Shown here piece by piece: positions 53,065 through 63,296 of a stretch of 64,000 nt of DNA. The stretch covers positions 831,001-895,000 of the forward strand of contig NC_087114.1 in the NCBI RefSeq assembly GCF_963855985.1, in the 5' to 3' direction. The stretch is from Ostrinia nubilalis. Lineage: Eukaryota > Arthropoda > Insecta > Lepidoptera > Crambidae. Within the stretch, counting starts at the first letter, position 1. Each line of letters opens with the position of its first letter. Below the pieces are notes generated by a model that saw nothing but the letters and a program-made list of their open reading frames with translations, was not told where the DNA came from and did no database searches. A program made the position numbers and the translations under genes.

Positions 53065-53289
53065 GGCTCAGAACAGACGGTGAAACGCAAATGCAACGAA
53101 ACTGCAACTTTCTGATCGTTCTGATGCAACTTTCTGTTGATTCTGATGAATGAAACTGAAACTGAAAGTTTCAAACTGGTCGCGTCATGTGTGGTCTCTC
53201 AACGGACGCTATGGCAGAAACTTAGATGCAATTAACTCAAAAACAGTTGCAGTTTCGTTGCAGTTGCGTTTCACCGTCTGTTCTGGGCC
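53065..53289. mobile_element. MITE directly behind the SVWC stop codon
   Basis: GGCTCAGAACAGACGGTGAA ACGCAA ... and the inverse TTGCGTTTCACCGTCTGTTC TGGGCC; about 45 bases of inverted ends. It begins 45 bases after the stop codon, so it is probably part of the 3' UTR. Confidence 0.85.
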
Positions 53290-53307
53290 TAAGTTCTCTT
53301 CAAATAA

Positions 53308-53500
53308 TGATCATTTCGGCCACAGGACGTCCACTGCTGAACATAGGCCTCCCCCAATGATTTCCATATTGGCCGGTTGGTAGCGGCCTGCGTCCAGCGC
53401 CTTCCTGCTATCTTTATGAGGTCGTCGGTCCACCTTAGGATTACACTGCGTTTTCCGGTACGTGGCCTCCATTCCAGAACCTCGCTGCCCTCTTCAAATA
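53308..53500 (-). repeat. RTE-type LINE 3' coding fragment
   Basis: The minus strand reads KIAGRRWTQAATNRPIWKSL GEAYVQQWTS, the hallmark C terminus of lepidopteran RTE-type LINEs. Confidence 0.85.
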
Positions 53501-53555
53501 GTAATATTACTAAACTAGACAAGCTATTTGGAATAAGTCTGGTTATAAGTACTTA

Positions 53556-53676
53556 ATGCCCATTTTCACCATCAATCCCTAATTTTTAAGTGACCCCTAT
53601 GGTAACACATAACAGGAATTTTGTTTTCAAAGGGGTCACTTAAAATTAGGGATTGAGGGTGAAAACGGGCATTAGT
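53556..53676. mobile_element. MITE, CACCATCAATCCCTAAT family (copy 4, complete)
   Basis: TGCCCATTTTCACCATCAAT CCCTAATTTTTAAGTGACCC C at left, GGGGTCACTTAAAATTAGGG ATTGAGGGTGAAAACGGGCA at right, with TAA/TTA outside. The best-preserved of the four copies. Confidence 0.88.
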
Positions 53677-53694
53677 CTTTTATTTTTGATTTAT

Positions 53695-53845
53695 TTCAAA
53701 CTAGCTTTTGAAGAGCTTCACGCGTGAAATTCAGTTTGTTACAGATGTTTAAATTATAATATTGTAGTTTCATCAAAATCCGTTCAGTAGTTTTTGCGTG
53801 AAAGAGTAACAAACTTTCGCGTTTATAATATTAGTAAGATTTTGT
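53695..53845 (-). repeat. GCCGCGGGC-type repeat, 3' half, reverse
   Basis: CATCAAAATCCGTTCAGTAG TTTTTGCGTGAAAGAGTAAC AAACTTTCGCGTTTATAATA TTAG; the GC-rich end is degraded. Confidence 0.65.
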
Positions 53846-53984
53846 TGCTGTTTTATACTGTATTATGGTTCTTCTTTTCATAAGCCTTGATAAATGGCTT
53901 TGCCATTATAAAAAATTGTGTATTTTAGTAATTCTTAGCCATTTATTGAAGTGTTTTTGTGGTTTTATTTGAAGGTATATTTAA

Positions 53985-54040
53985 GCATAATAAAGTTATT
54001 TACTAAATTACTTAGAAACAATTTTTTAAATCAATAAAAC
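53985..54040 (+). other. Candidate poly(A) signals for the SVWC gene
   Basis: AATAAA occurs at about 53990 (GCATAATAAAG) and 54033 (TCAATAAAAC), roughly 1 kb after the stop. If used, the 3' UTR would contain four repeats. Confidence 0.3.
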
Positions 54041-54205
54041 AATTAAATATTCGTCTTTGCGTTTATTTACAACATAATTTATAACAAGCTTAAAATTTAA
54101 CTATCATCTATCTATACTAGTGTACAACAAAATGCATATAATACATATAATTTACATATAAGTCTATTCATTTATTATTTATATTATTCAGTAGAAGAGG
54201 TATAG

Positions 54206-54393
54206 ATCGTTTCATCCACGAAGACGCGCCCCACCATTCTTCCGCTAATGTTTGAGTGTTATCGGTACACGCTGAATGCTCCATGAGTGCACACGCACAC
54301 TACAGTAATGCCTTACGGCTTGCTCGGACCACACTCCCCGCACCCCGCGCGACCGGGACCAAACATTGCTGGGGCGCGGCCGAGTGGATGAAA
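54206..54393. mobile_element. MITE, CGTTTCATCCACGAAGACGC ends
   Basis: ATCGTTTCATCCACGAAGAC GCGCCCCACC at left, GGGGCGCGGCCGAGTGGATG AAACG at right; relative of 31874-32063. It lies at the left tip of the giant inverted repeat and may be inserted in it, since CGTTTCATC is also the tip sequence of the right arm. Confidence 0.7.
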
Positions 54394-56778
54394 CGGTGTA
54401 CGTTACTCCAGCTGGAAAGTAGCTCCTAGAGTGATATAAGTAGAACGTATAATTAGTTCCCAACGTGGTGTAAATGTGCGCCAAATTAGAGATTTGTGCG
54501 TGCTGTCGTTTTGGTACAAAACGGAAAAAAACGATTCCTGCTGGAGTAACGTTGTTCTAGCAGGAAAATTCTAAACGAATGATCGGAAAGAGAAAAACTG
54601 TGTACGAGCAGATAGCTTATATTTGTTCTATTGTGTGAGCTGAAAGTGTGATTTGTGCGTCTTCAGGTTTTCGAGATACTGCATTTCCTGCCAGGGTAAC
54701 GTTTTGCAGAATGCTCTATCTCTAAAACCATTATATGTGCGCCTATAGAATAAACACACACGAGTAGCTCTTGATTTGTGCGTATATGTGAAAGAAACAT
54801 GTTTATGAACATATTTATAAATATCAAGTAATCGAGCTTTCTTCAAAATCCGAAAAAATCGTGTAGCGCCTGAATAACACAACATACAAGCTCACTGAAA
54901 ACTGTATTCGATCCTTCTTAATACGTATTATAACCATAAAAAGTTTCAAAAACGCACATTCATGGGTCATTGAATAATATCACTAAAAGTAAATACGACG
55001 GTGCTATAACTTTGACGTCAAAATACAAGGAATCAGCTACACCAAGATGAGCGGATGTCAACCTTATAATTAGAGCGTTTATTAAACAAATATAAAATAT
55101 AATATTCAGCTTGAAATGTATCGCTTAAAAAAAGATATACACAAAAATATCAAATTGTAAATAACGGCTGGTTACCCGACCAAATTCGAATGCATACAAA
55201 AAAGCGACGGATTCATACATATCGATGACCTTCTTAACTATACTCACTAATCGGTAGAAATTTGTTGTACCGAAGTACACTGAAGTACAAAATAACAAGT
55301 AAAAAATAAATTTTAATGACAAACTTTTTTTTCTTATCTTTTGCATGAGTAATGTGTAAGTGCGCCTATATTATAATTTACAATTAAGTCTTGACGTGAA
55401 ATATGTGTATTATATTAATACTAGCTTCTGCCCACGGCTTCACCCGCATGAAATTTAGTTTGTCACAACACAAATCACTTTTCTTTCATGTCTATAAAAC
55501 ATTTTTAGTAATTTATGGCCGCTGAGGCAGGAGAGTTCCACCACAAAGTGGCGACCACGAACCGGAAGACGTGGCGTGGGCAGGCCTTCCACTAGGTGGA
55601 CCGACGATCTGGTGAAGGTCGCGGAAGGTAGCTGGATGCGAGTGGCGCAGAACTGGTGTTTGTGGAAATCCTTGAGGGAGGCCTTTGTCCAGTAGTGTCT
55701 TGTCTTTCGAACGATATTGATCTGTGATTTTACGTCATGATTAAATACTTTTTAAGATAAATTGATAAGAGATTCTTAAGAAGAGAAATAATAAGGGTTT
55801 TTTATTTGATGTGGTTACAAATTGTATTTATTTTTCATTAACAATCTAAAATACGACTATTTAAAATAATTGCCAAAACATTTGAACACGACTGTACTAA
55901 CAACAGCTTAAGTTTAATACACTCAATGTAGAAGGTCATCGATGTGTATGAATCCGTCGCTTTTTTGTATGCATTCAAATTTGGTCGGGTAACCAGCCGT
56001 TATTTACAATTTGATATTTTTGTGTATATCTTTTTTTAAGCGATACATTTCAAGCTGAATATTATATTTTATATTTGTTTAATAAACGCTCTAATTATAA
56101 GGTTGACATCCGCTCATCTTGGTGTAGCTGATTCCTTGTATTTTGACTTCAAAGTTATAGCACCGTCGTATTTACTTTTAGTGATATTATTCAATGACCC
56201 ATGAATGTGCGTTTTTGAAACTTTTTATGGTTATAATACGTATTAAGAAGGATCGAATACAGTTTTCAGTGAGCTTGTATGTTGTGTTATTCAGGCGCTA
56301 CACGATTTTTTCGGATTTTGAAGAAAGCTCGATTACTTGATATTTATAAATATTTTCATAAACGTGTTTCTTTCACAAATACGCACAAATCAAGAGCTAC
56401 TCGTGTGTGTTTATTCTATAGGCGCACATATAACGGTTATTGAGATAGAGCATTCTGCAAAACGTTACCCTGGCAGGACATGCAGTATCTCGAAAACCTG
56501 AAGACGCACAAATCACATTTTCAGCTCACATAATAGAACAAATATAAGCTATGTGCTCGTACACAGTTTTTCTCTTTCCGATCATTCGTTTAGAATTTTC
56601 CTGCTAGAACAACGTTACTCCAGCAGGAATCGTTTTTTTTCGTTTTGTACCAAAACGACAGCACGCACTAATCTCTAATTCAGCGCACATTTACACCATG
56701 TTGGGAACTAATTATACGTTCTACTCATATCACTCTAGGAGCTACTTTCCAGCTGGAGTAACGTACACGATGAAACGA
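54394..56778. repeat. Giant inverted repeat, arms about 0.83 kb, spacer 0.7 kb
   Basis: The left arm, about 54394-55237, begins GTGTACGTTACTCCAGCTGG and ends CATATCGATGACCTTCT. The right arm, about 55934-56778, is its reverse complement, starting AGAAGGTCATCGATGTGTAT and ending CCAGCTGGAGTAACGTACAC. Differences are scattered single bases and small indels (a few per cent by eye). The spacer holds fragments of a GCCGCGGGC-type repeat and an RTE-type LINE. No long open frame in the arms. It could be a large fold-back transposon or a locus that makes a long hairpin RNA. Confidence 0.9.
55420..55700. repeat. Two repeat fragments in the hairpin spacer
   Basis: CTAGCTTCTGCCCACGGCTT CACCCGCATGAAATTTAG is a GCCGCGGGC-type end, reverse. 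From about 55535, CAAAGTGGCGACCACGAACC GGAAGACGTGGCGTGGGCAG is an RTE-type LINE in sense orientation, ending GAGGGAGGCCTTTGTCCAG. Confidence 0.7.
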
Positions 56779-57484
56779 ACTATTTTGTATAATGTATAGA
56801 TGTGCAAGTTACTTGGTAGACAATACATAGCAAGGTGTTATATTTATTCATGAATAAATATAAGTCCTGTATTAGTTTATAACTGAGGAAGTCTTAGTGA
56901 TATGATCTATCCAAAGATATTTTTCCATGAATGGTGAAACCGGTTGGCTACTGCTGTAGAAAATATGAGTAAGGCGCTCTTCAGTATACCCGCCTAAAAA
57001 GAAATGACATACCGAGCCTACACAAAAGATTTACCACTTGACATAAAGAGAGTCGTGTGTGAAATGAATTTTCACACAAGTATGGCTCTCGAAGAAAACT
57101 TAAACTGAGGAATCAACCAAAGAAGTGGCTTATTGTTGAAAAACAGATTGCCATGAAGCAGAAACATAATAAATTGTCAACTCCGTCAGTTTATAATATA
57201 GCGCGTAAGATTGTAAACTAACAGCAGGGTAGGTTAGATTGTAATCTAACTGCGTCAAATTAAAATTTGAATGAATTCACAATTTTACGTTGACATATAA
57301 ACCCAGTAAAATAAACTAACTAAAGGACTTGAGGGTTTGGAAACTAGTTTGAATGCGTACTTCGTCTATAAATGAACACAGTTCCGAGCTAGTTCATTCG
57401 CGTACTACATCAGACTATTAGTTATTACGAGTATTATAAATAAAGTTGTGTTCACATAAAAATGGGCAGTGCAATACAAAACGT
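56779..57484. other. No gene seen; possible solo-LTR-like features near the end
   Basis: A TATAAATGAACACAG motif at about 57368 and AATAAAG at about 57440 lie in the spacing seen in LTRs, but no TG...CA termini or flanking duplication could be fixed. Confidence 0.25.
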
Positions 57485-57726
57485 ATACTACCCGTTCGCG
57501 CTAAGTTTCCTGGTCCGAGGAATACGCGTCCCCTCCCCCAACCGCGATTAAACGCAATTAGTTAGTGATTATACGCAATTAATGTGTCTTATTTTACGCA
57601 AATACACATTTTTTATCAATATTAATAAATAAAAAAATATTTTCAATACAGTTTGCTATGGTTATAGACGCTTCTCTTCGAGTGACGTCATATCGTCAGC
57701 GGCAAACTTATCGCGAACGGATAGTA
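57485..57726. mobile_element. MITE, TACTACCCGTTCGCGCTAAG ends
   Basis: TACTACCCGTTCGCGCTAAG TTTCC and, inward from the right, TACTATCCGTTCGCGATAAG TTTGCC. 242 bp, four mismatches in 26. Confidence 0.7.
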
Positions 57727-58026
57727 CATTATTGAGAGTGTAGCTTAAAACAAGTTTTAATTATTTGTGTAAAATAATTTGTTCTTTTATAGATTTTGTT
57801 TTTACAACTACAATACAACGTCTTTTGAATATCACAAAAGCTAGCTGTACTTATTTTGAATATTGTAACATCTTTTTCGTAGCTGCAAATGATTTTCTAA
57901 AATATTTCTGTAATAACATCTCAGAATTTAAACCTAAAAATATTGAAATTTTTTACAATATTAACAAACACAAAAACTACAGTGATGTCTTCGTAAAGCT
58001 GTAACGGATAACGATGAAACTTACAT
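57727..58026. other. 3' flank of LYRM4, no feature
   Basis: AT-rich. A 79-codon plus-strand frame here has the composition of AT-rich chance sequence. Confidence 0.4.
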
Positions 58027-58973
58027 TTACTGGTTAATATTTTCGATCACTAGCTTCTCTGTGCTGTACATATCTCCGATCACGACCTGTAATACGTAAA
58101 AATTACAATTATTTGACGAAGGGTTGCTATCTCAAAAATGTTGGATTATGGAGACATGTCAACAGGTTTTTTAAAACTTGAAATCATAATAATTTGTAAT
58201 TTAAATTTGAACCTGCCTTTGGCATCTGTAATACCTCAAGGTTGACTGGTAGAGAATGCAGTCATTGCGACGACGACAAGTGAGAATGCTAAATTGTATT
58301 TTCTTTGTGTCATCATCATCATTTCAGCCACCGGACGTCCACTGCTGAACATAGGCCTCCCCCAATGACTTCCACATCGCACGGTTGGTAGCGGCCTGAA
58401 TCCAATGCCTTCCTGCTACCTTTATCAGGTCGTCGGTCCACCTTATGGGCGGAATCCCACGCTGCGTTTTCCGGTACGTGGCCATGGCGTGGTTTTCTTT
58501 GTGTAATAAAGTTTAAATAAAAAATACGTACCTGACGTCTAATGATGCCCAAGTTTTCCTTTGCATAATCAAACTCCTTCTTAACAAGTTTGGGGTCTGA
58601 TAGAGTTTTGTTAGCCCTAAATGCATCTTGAACTTTCCTAAGAGCGTAGGACCTGAAATTTATTAATAACAATATAGAGAAAGTGACTTGAAACTCCATG
58701 TTGAAGTGAAAATAGCTCAATTTGCTATATTTAAAATGTAAACCAACCATGAAACTATAATAGGAATAGCTTAGAACATTTTAGCCAGCAGAAAACTACA
58801 AATTTTGTTGCAATCTTATGCAAAATACGATAATTTATACAATTTTGAGGTTATGTAATATTTTTCAAATAAATTTGCAGTTACCTGAAGTTGTAATTGG
58901 GAAACTTCTGTGATTCTCTCATAAGTAATTTATACATCGAAAGAATTTGCATCTTTGTTACGCCTGAAGACAT
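58027..58973 (-). CDS. LYRM4: LYR-motif protein 4 (ISD11), three exons, complete
   Basis: Small mitochondrial matrix protein that binds and stabilises the cysteine desulfurase NFS1 together with acyl carrier protein, in iron-sulfur cluster assembly. Minus-strand exons 58973-58885, 58652-58532 and 58086-58027 join in phase 2 and phase 0 with GT-AG introns and give 89 residues, close to the usual 90 or so. Conserved features: MQILSMYKLLMRES (the LYR motif appears as Met-Tyr-Lys), then SYALRKVQDAFRANK, ENLGIIRRQVVIGDMYSTEK and a short C terminus ending LVIENINQ. The start at 58973 gives MSSGVTK before the first helix, like other family members. Intron 2 holds an RTE-type LINE fragment. The neighbouring 0.6 kb upstream should contain the promoter; no TATA box is obvious, as expected for a housekeeping gene. 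Confidence 0.95.
58310..58495 (-). repeat. RTE-type LINE 3' fragment in LYRM4 intron 2
   Basis: ATTTCAGCCACCGGACGTCC ACTGCTGAACATAGGCC through TGCGTTTTCCGGTACGTGGC C; the minus strand ends VIGGGLCSAVDVRWLK. Confidence 0.8.
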
Positions 58974-59587
58974 TTTCAGATTTTTTTAGAAGGTACAATT
59001 TTCACAAGAATTTTTCAGGGAAAATTGTGTAAATAAAAGTACGTTCGGTTTTGCGCAGTTAATGCTTATGTCAAAAGAAAAAGTTGATTTATTTCATAAT
59101 TATTCATTTTAAAAATCAAAATTACAATAAATAAGTAAAATTGTTGTTTTAAATAGACATACAAATAAATCATTTATAATAAAACAGACTAATTATGATT
59201 TAAATCAGTATTAAACATGATTGTAAAACTTAGAACGGAACGTTATATCTACACTCGTTCCGTTTAAGGCACTTGTTTATTCAAAATAAATAATAAAAAT
59301 ATGAACTTTTAGGACCCGTAATATTCTTATTTGTAAGAAAAAAATTAGAGTAAATAAATAATGAAAATATTATGTAATAAATTAAATTAGAAACCAAACC
59401 TTGCTATAAAATGTTTACGTGATCGCACTTGCACAAGCCGACCGACAAAAAAAATTTATATGTCAAAAAAGTGTTGCTACTTTAAGAATTTCTCCACTTA
59501 ATTAGGATATTTAATTGAAATACTCGAAACAAAAAGCAATATCATAATATAGGCCCTGTGGCCCCTGTGCCACTCATTTTTATAATT
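58974..59587. promoter_or_regulatory. Upstream region of LYRM4, no motif assigned
   Basis: About 0.6 kb between the LYRM4 start codon and the Harbinger element. AT-rich, no clear core promoter element. Confidence 0.3.
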
Positions 59588-59834
59588 TTATGGTACGTTT
59601 ACACGCTTGCCAAGCCTTGGCAAGCCCCGACAATCACAAGCGTGTAAAGAAGGCGTTTGGCTTGGCTTGCGTGAGCTTGTGGGCGCTTGCTTCCGATCCA
59701 GTCGAGTGTCGGTTTTTTGACGCAGATCAAAGGGCGTTTGCGGCAAGCGCTTGGGACGCATTTACACGTTGGTCCACGTTCAGTGGGCATTGTGATCTCG
59801 CGGCGAGTACACGCTTGTACGGACAAAATAAAAA

Positions 59835-62515
59835 ATGAGTAGCTGGTCAAATGACGAGTGTCTTTCCTTCCTCGAGCATTACCAGATGGAATCCTGCATC
59901 TGGAATCCGAAAGATGCAAATCACAAAGATAAGAAGAAACAAGCAGATGCATGGATTCGTCTCGCTCAACTTACCGGAAGGCCAGTGAAGGAAGTAAAAA
60001 ATAAAAAAGAGATATTGATGACTACTTTTCGCAAGCACTTAAAAAAGAAACAGGAATCTATGCGTTCTGGCGCAGGTATGTTCCTATGATGTACCTTTAT
60101 AATTATTTTGATAGTCTGCTTAGCAAGGTGTAACTTTAATTAAAGTTAGTTTCTCTATTATTCCGCAACTGTCTCGCTCTAATTTTCGACGTTTTCAAAG
60201 GTTTGAGAAAATAATTGTGATACTAAAAAAACTCTCTGTTAGTCACTAGATTACCTATTCCCGTAACATTTCCCATATTTTAATCATATTTTCTTTTTGG
60301 TCACTTCCGTATTAATTTATGAAGATACGTTTTGAATTTTTTTTTAAATTTAAATGAGCTATTAATGTAAGTGATCAAAAAAGATATATGTTTAAAAGTG
60401 TTTCCACGCATTTTAAATAATAAAAATTATATTCCTATAATTCCATTATTTACATTACATTATATATCTTTTATTTTAGGTGCCGATGAAATATACAATC
60501 CCACTTGGTATGCCTACGAAATCATGGAGTCATTCTTACTGCAAGTATATACTTGTAATGAAGGGTTAAACACCGAAACTGTAAGTCAAAAGTCATTTAT
60601 TCTAAATAAAAAAAATCCGTTACTTATTATAAATTTATTTATACATTTTTATCAACTTATCCAATCCTATTAAAATATGAAGTAAATTCTTCTCTGACTT
60701 CTTTGGCATTCAGCGGAGATCTTCGTGGTATTTGTGGTAATGTTTGCAATGCATTATATCCGTCGTTATCTCTGCGCCATGAACCAGGTGTAACCATATT
60801 TCCACTACTGTCATATACGTCTAACGAACCCTGAGGAATATATCGATTTGAAGAACTTTTACTTGTTCTCAAAAAGTTATGTAGTAATACACAAGTCATC
60901 GTAAATTCTGTCACAGTTTGTGGTTCTAAATCGATAGGACGTCTGAATATTCTAAAAACCGAGGTTAAAATTCCAAACGTATTTTCAACTACAACTCGGG
61001 ATTTAGATAAGTTTTGGTTAAATAGCCTTTTTGGTGAGCCTACTTCATGGTTTCCAGGGTAGGGCTTCATTACGTGTTGACTCAATGCAAAAGCACCGTC
61101 AGCTAAAAACACGTATGGAATATTAATATTCGATCCTGGAAGTGGACATGGCGGTGGAAAATCTATCTCGTTCCTACATATTCTTTTCCATAGTAAACAA
61201 TTATTAAACACGCCACCGTCACTTATTCTTCCTTGACTCCCGATGTCTGCAAATACAAATTTGTATTTGCTATCCACTAACGCCAAAAGGACAATGCTAA
61301 AAGTTTTTTTATAATTGAAATATTCTGTTCCACTATGAGTTGGGCTTTCAATGACTACATGCTTGCCATCCAATGACCCTATGCAATGTGGAAATTTGGT
61401 CCTGAATCCTTCTTCAATATTAAGCCATCCTTCTGCTGTGGTGGGCATCTGTAAAAAAAGAAACTAAATGAAGTGTGAGTAACAATACAGGGTGTTAGGT
61501 AAATGGGTATATGAGCCGACACTAGCCCATGTTAACATATGCATATAAATGGTATGGTGAAATCAGAAATTTCATATCATCATTTTAATTTTTTAAATGT
61601 TCATACAAAATAAAATTTAAAAATTCAGATTTGTATGAAAATCAAAATAATTAAAATGATGAAATCTATTTTCTGACTTCACCATACCATTTATATGTAT
61701 ATGTTAACATGGGCTAGTGTCGGCTCATATACCCATTTACCTAACACCCTGTATATTATTCTTTGCAGCAATCACAACAAATAGAAGAAATTACAGATCA
61801 GACAGAGGATGATCCTCTGATAAGAGACCGCACCAGTACGGCTACCACACCATCCAGACCACCATCTAGATCACCATCCATACAGGCAGTTAATAAACGT
61901 CGCCGCCTTGCTTCTGATTCTGAAACGGCTGAAAAGCAAATGGCCGTGGCTTTTGGTCAATTAACGAATGTTTTAAGTCAAAAACAGAATGAAAATAGAC
62001 CTCCTTACAAAGAAGATGATTGCGATCTATATGCTAAATTATTGGCTATAAAGCTACGTGAACTGCCAAATGATGAACGAAAAATTATGATGTACCAAAT
62101 AGATGGGTTGTTTATAAACAGAATCAGTCAAAAATCAAATGAGCGTCATACACCATACCCTCAATATTATTCTCGACCTTCCTCAATTGCTGGTTCATAT
62201 TCACGCCATACACCATCTCCTCAAGTCATTCAGAGTCGGCCAACATCAGTTAATAGCGTTTATTCTGAACCTATACATAACACTCAAAGTTTTTTTCCCT
62301 CTCCATACACAGAAACCTCTCATTCAGTGCCAAACACAACAGAACATATACCAACTCCAATACCTCCAGCTCCATCTACATATTCTACATCAACAGCACC
62401 CCTGTCATCTATTCGTATAATATCGGACCAAATCCTCAACCCACCCCCGCGAGACACCAACATTATAAACTTAGCTTTATTGAATGCTTTCGAAGATTTT
62501 GAGTCGTCAAAATAA
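59835..62515 (+). CDS. Harbinger accessory protein with MADF and BESS domains
   Basis: DNA-binding partner encoded beside the transposase. In PIF/Harbinger elements the second protein usually binds DNA and helps nuclear import and recruitment of the transposase. Exons 59835-60075, 60480-60580 and 61769-62515, phases 1 and 0, give 362 residues. The N-terminal MADF/Myb-SANT-like domain (about 4-75) has WSNDECLSFLEHYQME, CIWNPKDANHKDKKK, ADAWIRLAQLTG and KNKKEILMTTFRKHLKKK. A basic stretch NKRRRLAS follows at about 156. The BESS motif lies at about 196-228: DDCDLYAKLLAIKLRELP, NDERKIMMYQIDGLF. The C terminus is rich in Ser, Pro, Thr and Tyr. Read-through of exon 2 into the intron would give a short alternative end, but the donor ACT|GTAAGT is strong. 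Introns are strongly AT-rich. Confidence 0.9.
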
Positions 62516-63165
62516 TTCTTATTTAAGGTTAAATATAAAGTTAAATAATTAAGCTGTAAAAAAGTTTCCTATGAATCAATTAAAACCTAAACAAATGTAT
62601 AACAATTTTTTCTTTTATTCTTACCTTAACTAGATCCTTTAGAATTTCATTAAGAGATCGGCAAACTTCACGAATGGTTATTGATATCATAGAGACAGAT
62701 ACTTTAAACATGTAGTGAAGGCTTTTGTAAGAATCACCAGATGCTAAAAATCGTAGCGTAATGGCAAGACGAAATTTGGCCGGTATAGCATCTCTGAAGT
62801 CTGTATCTTGCTTGGATATCATTGGTGAAATTTTCTGCAGTAAAAATTCAAAATCGGTATAGCTCATTCGGCAGAAGTTATCAAACTCGCCAGAAGGTTC
62901 ATATAAAAGTTCATTAAATTTCTCTTCTATAAATTGTCTGTAACAAATAAAATATAGGTACAGTAAATATTGTGGAATAACGTAACTACAACAGATAATG
63001 GTTACACCAAAATAGTAGTTACCTGGTACGATTTCGATGAATCTTTTTCATCCACCATCTTCGTTGTCGTCGAGTTTTTCTTTTTTTTGTTTCACTTTGC
63101 TTGCATTTTAAATAAAAGTACGATAAACCAAATGCAATAGCCGTTACAAGTTCGGTGTCCGCCAT
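60657..63165 (-). CDS. PIF/Harbinger DDE transposase, three exons, intact
   Basis: Cuts and pastes the element at TTA-type sites. Minus-strand exons 63165-63023, 62937-62625 and 61448-60657 join in phases 2 and 0 to an unbroken 415-residue protein, normal for the family. The N-terminal part has a basic segment (KKRKTRRQRRWWMKKIHRN) and a helix-turn-helix-like region (LAITLRFLASGDSYKSLHYM, FKVSVSMISITIREV). The catalytic domain has Asp179 in GSLDGKHV, Asp229 in GRISDGGVFNN and Glu307 in SRVVVENTFGILTSVFRIF. AATAAA lies about 20 bases past the stop (60639-60634 on the minus strand). The last exon sits inside intron 2 of the MADF-BESS gene, and the exon 3 of that gene sits inside intron 2 of this one. 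Confidence 0.93.
61488..61751. mobile_element. MITE inside the Harbinger element, TA target duplication
   Basis: CAGGGTGTTAGGTAAATGGG TATATGAGCCGACAC ... and its exact inverse for about 75 bases; TA at 61486-61487 and 61752-61753. Its right end is 17 bases before the acceptor of MADF exon 3. Confidence 0.92.
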
Positions 63166-63296
63166 GCTTGGATCTATCTTGCAGACTGACGCGTTCCCAA
63201 GCGTGTAAACTCCTTTCAAACGCCAAACGAGATTTGTGGAGGCTTGGAGCTGTTTGCCGCTTGCGAAGGCTTGGCAAGCGTGTAAACGTACCATTA

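Larger units (their letters stand above)
59591..63293. mobile_element. Complete PIF/Harbinger transposon, 3703 bp
   Basis: Terminal inverted repeats: TGGTACGTTTACACGCTTGC CAAGCCTTGGCAAGC at left and the same with one change (TTCGC for TTGGC) at right. TTA at 59588-59590 and 63294-63296 is the 3-bp target duplication typical of this superfamily. The tips contain the palindrome CTTGCCAAGCCTTGGCAAG, a likely transposase-binding site. Inside are a MADF-BESS gene on the plus strand and a DDE transposase gene on the minus strand, both with unbroken frames after splicing. A TA-flanked MITE has landed in introns of both. By sequence it may be autonomous. Confidence 0.95.

Noticed and set aside
52785..53174. 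129-codon minus-strand frame rich in Phe and Leu
   Set aside because: Reverse shadow of the Lys-rich last exon of the SVWC gene.
57000..57470. Solo LTR with TATA and AATAAA motifs
   Set aside because: No termini or target duplication could be located; motifs are common by chance in AT-rich DNA.
59599..59952. 117-codon minus-strand frame at the left Harbinger end
   Set aside because: Antisense of the terminal repeat and MADF exon 1, no motif.
60371..60673. 100-codon plus-strand frame ending in the MADF intron
   Set aside because: It is MADF exon 2 plus intron read-through; a strong donor at 60581 and in-phase exon 3 explain it better.
62139..62420. 93-codon plus-strand frame overlapping MADF exon 3
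   Set aside because: Out-of-frame shadow of the real exon, with low-complexity His/Leu composition.
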